DNA from: Pseudonocardia acidicola
GTDB lineage: Bacteria > Actinomycetota > Actinomycetes > Mycobacteriales > Pseudonocardiaceae
Assembly (NCBI RefSeq): GCF_012911935.1
Contig: NZ_JAAXLA010000032.1
Span: 1-64,000 of the forward strand
Direction of reading: 5' to 3'
Length of the DNA stretch: 64,000 nucleotides
Shown here piece by piece: positions 26,540 to 36,415 of this stretch. A model generated the notes under the pieces. That model had not been told where the DNA came from, ran no database searches, and worked only from the letters and a program-made list of their open reading frames with translations. Every line of letters begins with the position of its first letter. The first letter of the stretch is position 1. A program made the position numbers and the translations under genes.

Positions 26540-28051
26540 GTGACCGGGAGACTCAGCCGCCGCACCCTGCTCTCCGCCGCGGTCGCGACCGCAGCGGCCG
26601 CACCGCTGGCCGGGTGCGCGGGCGGCGGGGGCACCGGTGGCCGGTTGCGCGCCGCCTTCTCCACCGCCGGGGCCCGGGAATCGCTCGACCCGCACACCGC
26701 CAACCTCTTCGTCGACCAGGCCCGCGCCAAGGCGCTGTTCGACACCCTGACCGGTTACGCCGACGACATGAGCGTCGTCCCCCGGCTCGCCGAGTCCTGG
26801 GAGTCCGATGCCACCGGGACCCGCTGGCGGATCCGGTTGCGCGCCGCCCGATGGCACGACGGCACACCGCTGACCGCCGAGGACGTGCTCTACAGCTACC
26901 GGCGGATCGTCGCGCAGAAACTCATCGCGGCCCCGCTGTTCGCCGGGCTGGACCCGGCGCACAGCGGGGCGCTGGGGGAGCGCGAGCTGGAACTGGTGCT
27001 GGCTGCGCCCAACTTCGAGTTCCCGACCGCGTGGGGCGCCCCCGCGACCGAGATCGTCCGGGCCGGGACGACCGGCTTCGCCGCGCCGGTGGGCACCGGG
27101 CCGTTCCGGTTCGCGTCGTTCACCCCGGGCGGGCCCGCCGTGTTCGCCCGGTTCGACGGCCACTGGAACGGCGCCCCGCAGCTCGACGAGCTCGAGTTCG
27201 TCCCGATCACCGAGGAGAGCGCCCGGCTCGGCGCGCTGCTGTCCGGGCAGGTCCACTACGCCCACGACCTCAGCGCGGTGAGCGCGCGGCAGGTCGAGGG
27301 CAGCGACCGGACCCGGCTGCTGGTGGCGCCGCGCTCCGGGATGCAGGCCGTCGCGCTCAAGCGGGACCGACCGCCGTTCGACGACCCTCGGCTGGTGCGG
27401 GCGGTGCTCGCCGGCGTGGACCGGGAGGCGCTGGTACGGGTGGCGCTGAACGGCCGCGGCGAGGTGGGCAACGACCTGTTCGGCAAGGGCCTGCAGCACT
27501 ACGCGGCGGCCATCCCGCAGCGCACCCGCGACGTCGACGCCGCCCGCGCGCTGGTCCGTGAGGCGGGCGCCCAGGGGCTCCGCTTCGAGCTCGACACCAG
27601 CGCGGCCGACCCCGCGTTCGACCCGGCGACCGCGCTGCTCGCCGAGCAGCTGGCCGAGGTGGGGCTGACCGTGGTGCCGCGGGTCGGGCCCGCGGAGACG
27701 CACTTCGCGGACGTGCTGGCCGGCGGTGTCGCCGGGCACGTGCGCTCCGGCGCGTTGCCGCTGACCACCTACCTGAGTACCCGGGTCGTCGGCGGCCGCA
27801 GCGGCAACTACACGCGCTACCGCTCCCGGTACGCCGACGACCTGTTCGCCGCGGCGCTGCGCAGCCCGGACCCGGCGGGCCGGGCCGCACGCCTCGTCGA
27901 GCTGCAAGAACTCACCCGGGACGTGTCCGGCACGCTGGTGTGGGGCTTCAGCGACCGGCTGGTGGGTGTCGCGGCGACGGTGTCCGGGATCGTGTCCGCG
28001 GTGCCCAACGCGGTCGGCTGGGCGCGCTTCGACACCGCAGTGCTCAGGTGA
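26540..28051 (+). CDS. orphan family-5 solute-binding lipoprotein
   Basis: 503 residues. The signal region begins MTGRLSRRTLLSAA, a Tat-like SRR motif, and ends with LAGC, placing lipidated Cys26. The mature protein has the SBP_bac_5 layout: ESLDPHTAN, PRLAESWESD, WHDGTPLTAEDVLYS and VGTGPFRF, as in oligopeptide, dipeptide or nickel binding proteins. No permease or ATPase gene adjoins it, so it must work with a transporter elsewhere or act alone. GTG follows AAGGAG with eight-base spacing. It is followed by a strong terminator hairpin. Confidence 0.88.
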   Translation: MTGRLSRRTLLSAAVATAAAAPLAGCAGGGGTGGRLRAAFSTAGARESLDPHTANLFVDQARAKALFDTLTGYADDMSVVPRLAESWESDATGTRWRIRLRAARWHDGTPLTAEDVLYSYRRIVAQKLIAAPLFAGLDPAHSGALGERELELVLAAPNFEFPTAWGAPATEIVRAGTTGFAAPVGTGPFRFASFTPGGPAVFARFDGHWNGAPQLDELEFVPITEESARLGALLSGQVHYAHDLSAVSARQVEGSDRTRLLVAPRSGMQAVALKRDRPPFDDPRLVRAVLAGVDREALVRVALNGRGEVGNDLFGKGLQHYAAAIPQRTRDVDAARALVREAGAQGLRFELDTSAADPAFDPATALLAEQLAEVGLTVVPRVGPAETHFADVLAGGVAGHVRSGALPLTTYLSTRVVGGRSGNYTRYRSRYADDLFAAALRSPDPAGRAARLVELQELTRDVSGTLVWGFSDRLVGVAATVSGIVSAVPNAVGWARFDTAVLR

Positions 28052-28060
28052 CCGCAGGCA

Positions 28061-28097
28061 GGAGGGGCCGCCCGCCCCTTCCTCGGGCGGCCCCTCC
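28061..28097 (+). terminator. strong hairpin after the binding-protein gene
   Basis: Bases 28061-28074 and 28084-28097 are perfect 14-bp complements (GGAGGGGCCGCCCG with CGGGCGGCCCCTCC) around a nine-base loop, ten bases after the stop codon. There is no U-tract, as usual for high-GC actinomycetes. It can terminate the plus-strand transcript. Confidence 0.8.
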
Positions 28098-28206
28098 GGT
28101 GGTCGGCGTGGGATCACCGCCGCGCCGCGCCGCGCAGGTGCTGCGTAGCGGGATCAGTTCACGCGGGCGACGGCGCGCAGCTCAAGGGTTGCAGCACGTT
28201 GCATCG

Positions 28207-29232
28207 TCAGGACGACGACACGCTCCGCTGTTCGGCCAGACGCGCCCGCTGCGGCACGACGACGTAGCGCGGGTCCCTGGTGGACTCCACCCCCGCCTCG
28301 TAGACGCCGAACCGTTGCAGCACGCTGCCCGCCATCAGGGCCGCCCCTGAGGCCACGGCGACGGTCCGGCTCCGGTGCCCGGCGAGCAGGGTGCCCACCA
28401 GCCCGGCCGCGGTCAGCCCCGCCGACCACCCGCGCAGCCGGTGCGCCCGGCCCGTCGTGTACGCCTCGCGCACGACCGGGCTCAGCCGCTGCTCCAGCAC
28501 CGTCGACGCCGCCAGCTCACCCAGCGCGCCGGCGGCGGCGAACCAGCGCGCCGGGGCCGCCTCGGCCACCGGGGCGCACACCATGCCGAGCCCTCCGGAA
28601 CTCGCCGCGGCGGAGCCGGTGAACACGAACGGCAGCTCGCGCTGTGCCTCGTGCCAGGCCGGCGCCGCGGTGTGCGAGAGCAGAACGGCGGTGTAGGAGC
28701 AGACGCCCGGGGCGGCGGCGGCCGAGGACAGCCCCGCGGGCCGGGCCAGGGCGCGCAGCAACCGGCCGAGCAGCGTCGCCCGGCGGCGCGCCGGCAGCAG
28801 CTCGGCGATCGCCGCCGCCGCGGCGCCCGGGCCGAAGGCGGTCAGGATCCAGGTGCCGACGCTCATCGGGGAGGTCGGCTTGGCCACCCGCAGCATGTAG
28901 TGGAACCGCTCGGGCCGCCCGAGGTCGGCGATCAGGAACACCACGCTCGCGAGCAGCGCGCCCAGCGCCCCGAGGCGGGTGCCACGGCGCAGCGCGGGCC
29001 TGCCGGTGAGGTCCGCGCCGGCGGCGAGCACCGCGGACCCGGCGGCGAGCCCGCCGGTGAAGAAGTACGCCGGGATCATCCACTCCCACACCGGGGTCTT
29101 GAGCACCGGCCGTCCGTAGTAGGAGCGGAAGTCCGCGCGCGGCACCATCGACAGCTCGCGGTGGCCGTCGCGGCGCTGGCCGTCGCGGCCCTGCACCACC
29201 AGCCCCGCCGGATCGGTCCCGGGCCCGCTCAT
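28207..29232 (-). CDS. NrfD-like membrane subunit of formate dehydrogenase
   Basis: 341 residues, eight to nine hydrophobic helices. WEWMIPAYFFTGGLAAGS and DLGRPERFHYMLRVAKPTSPM are signatures of the NrfD/PsrC family, quinone-reactive membrane anchors that carry no haem. ATG 29232 overlaps the stop of the iron-sulfur gene as ATGA. It is the third gene of the formate dehydrogenase operon and would pass electrons from the [4Fe-4S] subunit to menaquinone. Its presence instead of a cytochrome b gamma subunit is a common actinobacterial arrangement. The C-terminus ends VPQRARLAEQ and is cytoplasmic by charge. Confidence 0.9.
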   Translation of the reverse strand: MSGPGTDPAGLVVQGRDGQRRDGHRELSMVPRADFRSYYGRPVLKTPVWEWMIPAYFFTGGLAAGSAVLAAGADLTGRPALRRGTRLGALGALLASVVFLIADLGRPERFHYMLRVAKPTSPMSVGTWILTAFGPGAAAAAIAELLPARRRATLLGRLLRALARPAGLSSAAAAPGVCSYTAVLLSHTAAPAWHEAQRELPFVFTGSAAASSGGLGMVCAPVAEAAPARWFAAAGALGELAASTVLEQRLSPVVREAYTTGRAHRLRGWSAGLTAAGLVGTLLAGHRSRTVAVASGAALMAGSVLQRFGVYEAGVESTRDPRYVVVPQRARLAEQRSVSSS

Positions 29233-30266
29233 CGCCGGCTCCCCAGGAACGCGCCGACCGCGGCGGTGAGGAAGGCGGCGGCCGCGAGCCCGGCGCTGCG
29301 CCACATCGCGACGGCGTCGCGGGTGGGGACCACCGGGTCCGGCGGCAGGCCGTAGACCTCGGGGTCGTCGAGCAGGAGGAACATCGCGCCGGTGCCACCG
29401 ACGCCGTCGTAGCGGCTGGCGCCGTAGAGCCGTGCCTCCTCGACGCCCTCCTCGCGCAGCTGCTCGACGCGCACCGATGCGCGCTCGCGCAGCTCGTCGA
29501 GCACCCCGAACTGGATGGACTGGGTGGGGCAGGCCTTCGCGCAGGCGGGTTCGAGCCCGTCCTTGAGCCGGTCGTAGCACAGCGTGCACTTGTGTGCCTT
29601 GCCGTCCAGCGGGCTGCGGTCGATCACGCCGTACGGGCAGCCCGACACGCAGTAGCCGCAGCCGTTGCAGATGTCCTGCTGGACGACGACGGTGCCGAAC
29701 TCGGTGCGGAACAGCGCGCCGGTGGGACACACGTCCAGGCAGCCGGCGTGCGTGCAGTGCTTGCACACGTCCGACTCCATCAGCCAGCGGAAGTCGGTGC
29801 GGCTCTCGGCGCCGTGACCGTCCCCGGGCGGGGAGAACCCGGGCATGCCGAGGTCCTGCGGACCCTGCGGCACCTGCAGCGGAGTGGTCCCCAGCTCCGC
29901 GCCGCCGCGTTCGGCGTGCCGCAGCCGCTCGGCCACCACTTCGGCCGTGGCCGCCGCCGACGACGGGCCGGTCGGCAGCCCGGCCAGCCCGGTGCGCTGG
30001 CCGCTCAGCGGGACGGGCTGTTCGACGAACGCCACGTGCCGCCAGGTGTTCGCCCCGAGCATCCCGGAGTTGTCGTAGGACATCCCGAGCAGGTCGAGAC
30101 CGTCCTCGGGGACGAGGTTCCACTCCTTGCAGGCCACCTCGCAGGCCTTGCAGCCGATGCAGACCGACGTGTCGGTGAAGAACCCCATCCGGGGCGGGTG
30201 CTGCAGGTGCCCGGCGTCGGCCGCGACGTCGTCGAGCGGGCCGGACAGGCTGTTCGTGCGCGTCAC
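29229..30266 (-). CDS. formate dehydrogenase iron-sulfur (beta) subunit
   Basis: 345 residues with four cysteine clusters for [4Fe-4S] centres: CIGCKACEVACKEWN (about 36-50), CKHCTHAGCLDVCP, CNGCGYCVSGCPYG and CTLCYDR with CAKACP. A 70-residue insertion rich in Ala and Gly separates the first cluster from the rest. A C-terminal hydrophobic helix (SAGLAAAAFLTAAVGAFLG) anchors it in the membrane, as in FdnH/FdoH. It links the catalytic subunit to the NrfD-like anchor. The start ATG at 30266 overlaps the fdhA stop as ATGA, so the operon is translationally coupled. Confidence 0.93.
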   Translation of the reverse strand: MTRTNSLSGPLDDVAADAGHLQHPPRMGFFTDTSVCIGCKACEVACKEWNLVPEDGLDLLGMSYDNSGMLGANTWRHVAFVEQPVPLSGQRTGLAGLPTGPSSAAATAEVVAERLRHAERGGAELGTTPLQVPQGPQDLGMPGFSPPGDGHGAESRTDFRWLMESDVCKHCTHAGCLDVCPTGALFRTEFGTVVVQQDICNGCGYCVSGCPYGVIDRSPLDGKAHKCTLCYDRLKDGLEPACAKACPTQSIQFGVLDELRERASVRVEQLREEGVEEARLYGASRYDGVGGTGAMFLLLDDPEVYGLPPDPVVPTRDAVAMWRSAGLAAAAFLTAAVGAFLGSRR

Positions 30267-33200
30267 GGTCGTACCCCCTGTTCGATGTGAGTGACGCCGG
30301 ACGTGGTGCCGACGCGGGTGCCCGTCCGGGGGGAGATGCCGGCCCGTTCCTGATAGGCGGCGACGTAGGACAGCAGCGCGGGGCCGCGCGGGCGGCGGCC
30401 GGGCTGGATGTCACAGGTGCTGACCTTGCTCTCCTGGATGAACACGTTCGGGTCGAGAGTCATCCCCAGCAGGTCGTTGAAGACGTCGCCGCGGACCAAC
30501 CCGGTGGGCCCGAAGTGCCAGGGCATCCAGATCTGGTGCACGACGCGGCCGTCCACCCGCAGCGGCGCCAGCCGGTCGGTGATCATGACCCGGGCCTCCA
30601 CCGCGGTCCGGCTCGTGACGATGTGCGCCCAGCCCAGGTGCGTCAGCCCGCGCTCGGCGGCGAGCTCGGGAGAGACCTCGACGGTGAGCTCCGGCTGCAG
30701 CTCCGACAGGTAGGGCAGCGTCCGGCTCATGCCGCCGGCGGTGTGGTGTTCGGTGAACCGCGACGCCGTGAGCACGTACGGGAAGACGTCGCTGTGCGGT
30801 TCCGGCGGGGACGGGTTGGACGGGTTGTCGGGCCGGCCGTAGACGATCCGCGTCGGGTTGCCCTGCTGCGGATAGAGCGGGTTGCGGATCGGCGACTCAT
30901 GCGGCTCGTAGTGCGTCGGCAACGGGCCGTCGACCAGGCCGCGGGGCGCGAACAGCCAGCCCTTGCCGTCGGCCTGCATGATGAATGCGTCGTCGCCGTG
31001 CAGGGCTCGGGGCCCGAACGCGCCCGGCGGCGGCCGGTACCCCGGCGGTTTGGTGACCTCGAAGTCGGGCACGTCGTAGCCGGTCCACTCGCCCCGATCC
31101 TCGTCCCACCAGATGAGCTTCTTGCGATCGCTCCAGGGCCGGCCCTGCGGATCGGCCGAAGCCCGGTTGTAGAGGATGCGCCGGTTCATCGGCCAGGCCC
31201 AGCCCCACTCCGGCGCGTAGAACTGCTGCTCCTGGCGTGGTTTGCGGCGGGCCGCCTGGTTGACGTCGTCGGCGTAGACCCCGCTGTAGATCCAACATCC
31301 GGCCGAGGTGCTGCCGTCGGCCTTGAGCCCGAGATAGTCGTCGAGCGGCCGGCCGGTGGTGAGGTCCTGACCGCTGATCCGGCGCAGCACGTCGGCTGCG
31401 GACGGTTCGGGCCACTCGCCGTCGCCGGTCACCTCATAGTCCCAGGCGAGGTCGAGCAGTGCCTGGTCGCGCGGGTCGGACGAACCGGCCACCCGCTCCT
31501 TGAGCAGCCGGCCCAGGTGGTACATGAACCACAGGTCGGAGCGCTGGTCACCGATCGGTTCCACCGCTTTGTCGCGCCACTGCAGCAGCCGCTGGGTGTT
31601 GGTGAACGTGCCTTCCTTCTCGGTGTGTGCGGCGGCCGGGAAGAAGAAGACCTCGGTCCGGCACAGCTGCGTGACGATCTCGCCGGACTCCACCTCCGGC
31701 GCGTCCTTCCAGAACGTCGCGCTCTCGATCATGGTGAGGTCACGGACGACCAGCCAGTCCAGGTTCGCCATCGCCAGCCGCTGCAGCCGGCCGTGCGCCG
31801 AACCGACCGCCGGGTTCTGACCGAGCAGGAAGTAGCCGAAGACCTTCCCGTCGACCATGTCCAGGGCGGTGCGGTAGGTCCCGTGGTCGCCGTTGATCCG
31901 CGGCAGGTGGTCGAAGCAGAAGCCGTTCTCCGGCGTCGCGGCGTCGCCGAAGTACTCCTTGAGCAGCGACACCGTGTAGGCGTCGGCGTTGCACCAGAAT
32001 CCCTTCTGCCGCTCCCCGCACAGATCCCGCAGGTAGGTCACCAGGTCGGGATGCGCTCCGGCGGCCGGCATCGGCAGGTAACCCGGTAGCAGGTTGAACA
32101 GGGTCGGGATGTCCGTCGAGCCCTGGATGCTGGCGTGCCCGCGCAGGGCCAGGATGCCCCCGCCGGGGCGACCGATGTTGCCCAGGAGCAGTTGGATGAT
32201 CGACCCGGCCCGGATGTACTGGACGCCGACGCTGTGCTGGGTCCAGCCCAGGCTGTAGACCAGCATCGCCGTGCGCTCTCGCCCGGAGTTCGCGGTCCAC
32301 GCCCGGCAGACGTCCAGGAACTGCTCGCGCGGGGTGCCGCAGATCTGCTCGACCATCTCCGGGGTGTAGCGGGCGAAATGCCGCTTGAGGATCTGGTAGA
32401 CGCAGCGCGGGTGCTGCAGGGTCGGGTCCGAGGCGATGTCTCCGGCCCCGCCTCTGAGCGTGGGGCCACCCGAGCCGAGCCGGTCGGCCGTCGCATGCTG
32501 CTTGGCCCGGATCTGCTCGTCCCGGTCGGGCTGGGCGGTGGGGTCGGCACCCTCGTAGTGCCAGGTCGTCGGGTCGTAGGTCGCGGTCTCCGGGTCGTAG
32601 CCGCTGAACAGCCCGCCGAGGTCCTCGGTGTCCTGGAAGTCCTCGCGGATCAGGAACGGGGCGTTCGTGTAGGCGAGGACGTACTCCCGGAAGTCGAGCT
32701 CGTTGGTCAGAATGTAGTTGATCACCCCGCCGAGGAACGCGATGTCGGTGCCGGCGCGCAGCGGCACGTGCGCGGTCGCGACCGCGCTGGTACGGGTGAA
32801 CCGGGGGTCGACGTGGAAGACCGGGGTGCCCCGCGTCCGGGCCTCCATCGCCCACTGGAAGCCGACCGGATGGGCCTCGGCCATGTTCGAGCCCATGATC
32901 ACGATGCAGTCGGAGTTGATCAGGTCCTGCTGGTAGTCGGTGGCGCCGCCGCGACCGAAGGAGGCTCCCAGACCGGGAACCGTGGCGGAGTGTCAGATAC
33001 GGGCCTGGTTCTCGATCTGCAGCGCTCCCAGCGCCGTGAACAACTTCTTGATCAGGTAGTTCTCCTCGTTGTCCAGGGTGGCGCCGCCGAGGCTGGCGAT
33101 GCCCATGGTCCGGTGCAGCCGCAGGCCCTGCTCGTCGGTCTCCTGCCAGCCCTTGTTCCGCGCGTCGAGGACCCGGTCGGCCACCATCCTCACGGCGGCG

Positions 33201-33562
33201 GTCAGGTCGAGCTCGCTCCACTCGCTGGCGTAGGGCGCCCGGTGGAGCACCTTCTGCGCCCGCTGCGGGCCGGTGACCAACTGCTTGCTCGCCGATCCCT
33301 TGGGGCACAGGTGACCACGGGAGATGGGGGAGTCCGGGTGGCCTTCGATCTGGATGACCTCCCCGTCGGAGACGAACACCTGCTGAGCGCAGCCGACGGC
33401 GCAGTACGGGCACACGGAGCTCGCCTGCTGGTCGGCCTCGGCGATCCGCGCCCGCACGGTCGCCGACCGGGGCGATTCGGCCGCCGTGCCACGGCCCAGC
33501 GGGTCGGGACCGGTGAGCTGGCGGCAGACGGGCCAGGACTCGATCCACTCGCGCACGCCCAT
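30263..33562 (-). CDS. fdhA: selenocysteine formate dehydrogenase, catalytic subunit
   Basis: One gene of about 1099 residues split by an in-frame UGA at 32995-32993. Before it the protein carries the [4Fe-4S] motif CPYCAVGC and CPKG and ends NQAR-I; after it the reading continues HSATVPGLGASFGRG. That is the formate dehydrogenase active-site context, so UGA encodes selenocysteine 190, the molybdenum/tungsten ligand. Downstream are MGSNMAEAHPVGFQW and the C-terminal cofactor domain. ATG 33562 lies six bases after GGAG. No twin-arginine signal is seen, so the catalytic site is probably cytoplasmic. It oxidises formate to CO2; selenoprotein genes selA, selB and selC are not in the window. Confidence 0.93.
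32963..32995 (-). promoter_or_regulatory. bacterial SECIS element in fdhA
   Basis: Reading the minus strand, UGA (32995-32993) is followed by 18 bases and then the loop GGUCU (32974-32970), closed by GGUUCCC (32981-32975) pairing with GGGAGCC (32969-32963), with one G-U pair. The loop sequence and the 18-base distance match my memory of the Escherichia coli fdhF element recognised by SelB. This supports selenocysteine insertion instead of termination. Confidence 0.92.
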
Positions 33563-33696
33563 GGGCATCTCCGTCCGGGAGGGGGTCACGACCGGCGCGC
33601 AGCACCGCACGCGGCTACCCGAAGTACCCCGGCGGCAGGCCGGGAAACGGCGGCGTGCCCGCTGCGTGCTGCATGTCCCGGGCCGCAACCCGCGGG

Positions 33697-33795
33697 CTGG
33701 ACGATCTCACGCACAAGCTCGGTCCGTCCGCTTTCGTACGGGGGCACCGCAGCTACCTGACCAACCTAGCCGGGATGCGGGAGCGGGACCACCGG
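33697..33795 (+). pseudogene. LytTR DNA-binding domain remnant
   Basis: About 33 codons read LDDLTHKLGPSAFVRGHRSY followed by LTNLAGMRERDHR, which matches the core of a LytTR domain (xFVRxHRSYLVNL). The N-terminal strands and the remainder of any regulator are missing, and the surrounding frame has no conserved sequence. It is a fragment of a lost LytTR-type transcription factor gene. Confidence 0.6.
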
Positions 33796-33887
33796 CCCGC
33801 GGGGGTCAGCCGGGCGATCCGGCGCGGCTGCGCCGCCACAACCACCGGGTGGGCAGGGCGACGAGAACGAGCGCCGGCGCAGTCCCT

Positions 33888-33990
33888 CGACGAGCTCTCG
33901 ACCAGCACCAGCGCCCCTACGGCGATGTAGCCGTAGGAGTCCAGCAGCGGGGCCGGCTCGCCGACGATGCCGGGCAGCTGCGCGGGTGCA
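33888..33990 (-). pseudogene. DedA-family N-terminal remnant
   Basis: On the minus strand a short stretch reads LLDSYGYIAVGALVLVE, the first transmembrane segment typical of DedA-family membrane proteins. It then breaks off at an ACTCGTCGAG-rich junction and continues in unrelated Arg-rich sequence. No start codon with a ribosome site is clear. Together with the LytTR fragment next to it, 33570-34090 is a graveyard of gene pieces; I see no intact gene there. Confidence 0.45.
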
Positions 33991-34094
33991 GCCGCGGAAC
34001 CGGTCGGCCGGATGAGAGCGAGCACGGGGGAGGGGGTGCCGGTTCCGAGTGCATGGTTCAGCCGTCGACGGTCCACCGGTGCCACACTCTCGCC

Positions 34095-34427
34095 ATGCGA
34101 AAGCTCTCGCTGGATGCGCTGGCCCGCGAGCAGGCCGCCAAGGCCGCGGCGGCGTCGAGCGGCCGCAGCGCCCACACCGTGTTCGGCGGGCACGAGCAGG
34201 TGCTGCGGCAGACGCTCATCGCCCTCACCGCCGACACCTCGCCGCACGAGCACGAGAGTCCCGGCGAGGCCACCGTGCACGTGCTGCGTGGGCGGGTCCG
34301 CCTGGTGTCGGGCGACGAGGCGTGGGAGGGCCGGCAGGGCGATCTGTTGATCATCCCGCCGGCCCGGCACTCGCTGCAGGCGATGGAGGACGCCGTCGTG
34401 CTGCTGACCGTGGCGAAGAACGGGTGA
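34095..34427 (+). CDS. small cupin-domain protein
   Basis: 110 residues with a single cupin barrel. Motif 1 is HEHESPGEATVHVLRG and motif 2 GDLLIIPPARHS, giving the usual His/His/Glu/His metal ligands. The N-terminus is helical (LDALAREQAAKAAAAS). Small cupins of this kind are often called LuxR-associated or sugar-binding, but the ligand is unknown here. No Shine-Dalgarno is visible before ATG 34095, so it may be translated leaderless. It is convergent with ctaD, ten bases from its stop. Confidence 0.8.
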   Translation: MRKLSLDALAREQAAKAAAASSGRSAHTVFGGHEQVLRQTLIALTADTSPHEHESPGEATVHVLRGRVRLVSGDEAWEGRQGDLLIIPPARHSLQAMEDAVVLLTVAKNG

Positions 34428-34437
34428 CCGGGCGCGC

Positions 34438-36204
34438 CTAACGCGACCGCGGGTCGTCGTCGGGCATCTGCGCGCGGCCCACGGCGTGGGCGGCCCGCTC
34501 GGACGGCGCCGCGGAGCCGTGCCGGCGGGTGCCGGCGTGGGCCTCGGCGCGAGCCCGCTCGACCAGGTGCGGGTAGTGCAGGTCGAACGCCGGGCGCTCG
34601 GACCGGATCCGGGGCAGCTCGGTGAAGTTGTGCCGCGGCGGCGGGCAGGACGTGGCCCACTCCAGCGAGTTCCCGTGCCCCCACGGGTCGTCCACCGTCA
34701 CGACGCGACCGTAGCGGTAGCTCGTGAACACGTTCCAGATGAACGGCAGCGTCGAGGCGCCGAGGATGAACGCGCCGATCGAGGAGATCGTGTTCAGCGT
34801 GGTGAAGCCGTCGGTGGGCAGGTAGTCCACGTACCGGCGGGGCATGCCCTCGGCGCCCAGCCAGTGCTGCACCAGGAACGTCAGGTGGAAGCCGATGAAC
34901 GTGGTCCAGAAGTGGATCTTTCCGAGGGTCTCGTCCATCATCCGGCCGGTCATCTTCGGGAACCAGAAGTAGATGCCGGCGTAGGTGGCGAACACGATCG
35001 TGCCGAACAGCACGTAGTGGAAGTGCGCGACCACGAAGTAGGAGTCGGAGACGTGGAAGTCCAGCGGCGGCGAGGCCAGCAGGATGCCGGTCAGACCACC
35101 GAGCAGGAACGTGACCAGGAAGCCCACCGAGAACAGCATCGGTGTCTCGAAGGTGAGCTTGCCGCGCCACATGGTGCCGATCCAGTTGACGAACTTGATG
35201 CCCGTCGGAATGGCGATCAGGAAGGTGGTGAGGGAGAAGAAGGCCAGCAGCACCGCGCCGGTGGCGAACATGTGGTGGGCCCAGACCGCGGCCGACAGCG
35301 CGGCGATGGAGATCGTCGCGAACACCATGCCCTTGTAGCCGAACAGCGGCTTGCGGGAGAACACCGGGAAGACCTCGGTGACGATGCCGAAGAAGGGCAG
35401 CGCGACGATGTAGACCTCGGGGTGGCCGAAGAACCAGAACAGGTGCTGCCACAGGATCGCGCCGCCGTTGGCCGGGTCGAAGGCGTGCGCGCCGAGGTGC
35501 CGGTCGGCCAGCAGCCCGAACAGACCCGCCGTCAGCACCGGGAACGCGATCAGGATCAGGATCGCGGTCACGAAGATGTTCCACGTGAAGATCGGCATTC
35601 GGAACATCGTCATGCCGGGCGCGCGCAGACAGACGATCGTGGTGATGAAGTTGACCCCGCCCAGGATCGTGCCCAGACCGGCGACGATGAGCCCGGCGAT
35701 CCAGAGGTCCGAGCCGGGCCCGGGGGAGAAGCGAACGTCGGACAGCGGGGTGTAGGCGAACCAGCCGAAGTCGGCCGCGCCCCCCGGGGTGAGGAACCCG
35801 CTGAGCACGATGAGGCCGCCGAACAGGAACAGCCAGTAGGAGAAGGCGTTCAGCCGCGGGAACGCGACGTCGGGGGCACCGATCTGCAGCGGCACGATGT
35901 AGTTCGCGAAGCCGAACAGGATCGGCGTCGCGTACAGCAGCAGCATGATCGTGCCGTGCATGGTGAACAGCTGGTTGTACTGCTCGTTGGACAGGAACTG
36001 CTGCCCCGGACGCGCCAGTTCGGCGCGCATCAGCAGCGCCATCAGGCCGCCGGCCATGAAGAATCCGAACGACGTGACCAGGTACAGGATCGCGATGTCC
36101 TTCGGGTCCGTGGTTCGCAGCATGCGGGTGAATCGGCTTCCCGGTGCGTTCGGGCGGGCCGGGTAGGGGCGCGCCGTAATCGGGGCCGGCCGCACAGTCG
36201 TCAT
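34438..36204 (-). CDS. ctaD: cytochrome c oxidase subunit I
   Basis: 588 residues with twelve hydrophobic helices. Haem and copper ligands are present: His83 in MHGT (haem a), His260 and Tyr264 in HPEVY (CuB with cross-linked Tyr), His309-His310 (CuB), and His393 (haem a3) with His395 (haem a) in HFHY. This is a proton-pumping aa3-type oxidase core of the actinobacterial bcc-aa3 branch. No ctaC, ctaE or qcr gene is nearby, so the gene is isolated; it may be one of several ctaD copies. The C-terminal 40 residues are Arg/Ala-rich and variable. ATG at 36204 has no strong ribosome site. Confidence 0.96.
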   Translation of the reverse strand: MTTVRPAPITARPYPARPNAPGSRFTRMLRTTDPKDIAILYLVTSFGFFMAGGLMALLMRAELARPGQQFLSNEQYNQLFTMHGTIMLLLYATPILFGFANYIVPLQIGAPDVAFPRLNAFSYWLFLFGGLIVLSGFLTPGGAADFGWFAYTPLSDVRFSPGPGSDLWIAGLIVAGLGTILGGVNFITTIVCLRAPGMTMFRMPIFTWNIFVTAILILIAFPVLTAGLFGLLADRHLGAHAFDPANGGAILWQHLFWFFGHPEVYIVALPFFGIVTEVFPVFSRKPLFGYKGMVFATISIAALSAAVWAHHMFATGAVLLAFFSLTTFLIAIPTGIKFVNWIGTMWRGKLTFETPMLFSVGFLVTFLLGGLTGILLASPPLDFHVSDSYFVVAHFHYVLFGTIVFATYAGIYFWFPKMTGRMMDETLGKIHFWTTFIGFHLTFLVQHWLGAEGMPRRYVDYLPTDGFTTLNTISSIGAFILGASTLPFIWNVFTSYRYGRVVTVDDPWGHGNSLEWATSCPPPRHNFTELPRIRSERPAFDLHYPHLVERARAEAHAGTRRHGSAAPSERAAHAVGRAQMPDDDPRSR

Positions 36205-36350
36205 GGCTACTCCTCAGCCGACGAACAGCAGTGCCAGGAGGCTGCCCCTTTTTCCCGGGGCTTTCAACTCCTGGCCGGTGACGGCGCCCCGATTGTCGCT
36301 TCGTCGATTGTCACGTCGTCGTCGGCCGCCGGACATCACCCGGCACGGCA

Positions 36351-36387
36351 GAGGCCCCGGAGTCGCATTCTGCAACTCCGGGGCCTC
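36351..36387 (-). terminator. hairpin terminator after thioredoxin
   Basis: Bases 36351-36363 (GAGGCCCCGGAGT) and 36375-36387 (ACTCCGGGGCCTC) are perfect 13-bp complements with an 11-base loop. It lies 29 bases beyond the stop of the minus-strand thioredoxin gene and about 150 bp upstream of ctaD, so it most likely ends the thioredoxin transcript. Confidence 0.75.
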
Positions 36388-36415
36388 CCGCAGCCGCCGC
36401 GCCGGGCGGCGCCGT

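Noticed and set aside
32993..33688. A separate gene ending at the UGA before fdhA
   Set aside because: The UGA sits in the formate dehydrogenase selenocysteine context with a SECIS hairpin, so both parts are one gene.
33655..33930. A complete small LytTR protein
   Set aside because: Only the central LytTR core matches; the start and end are not conserved and no ribosome site exists.
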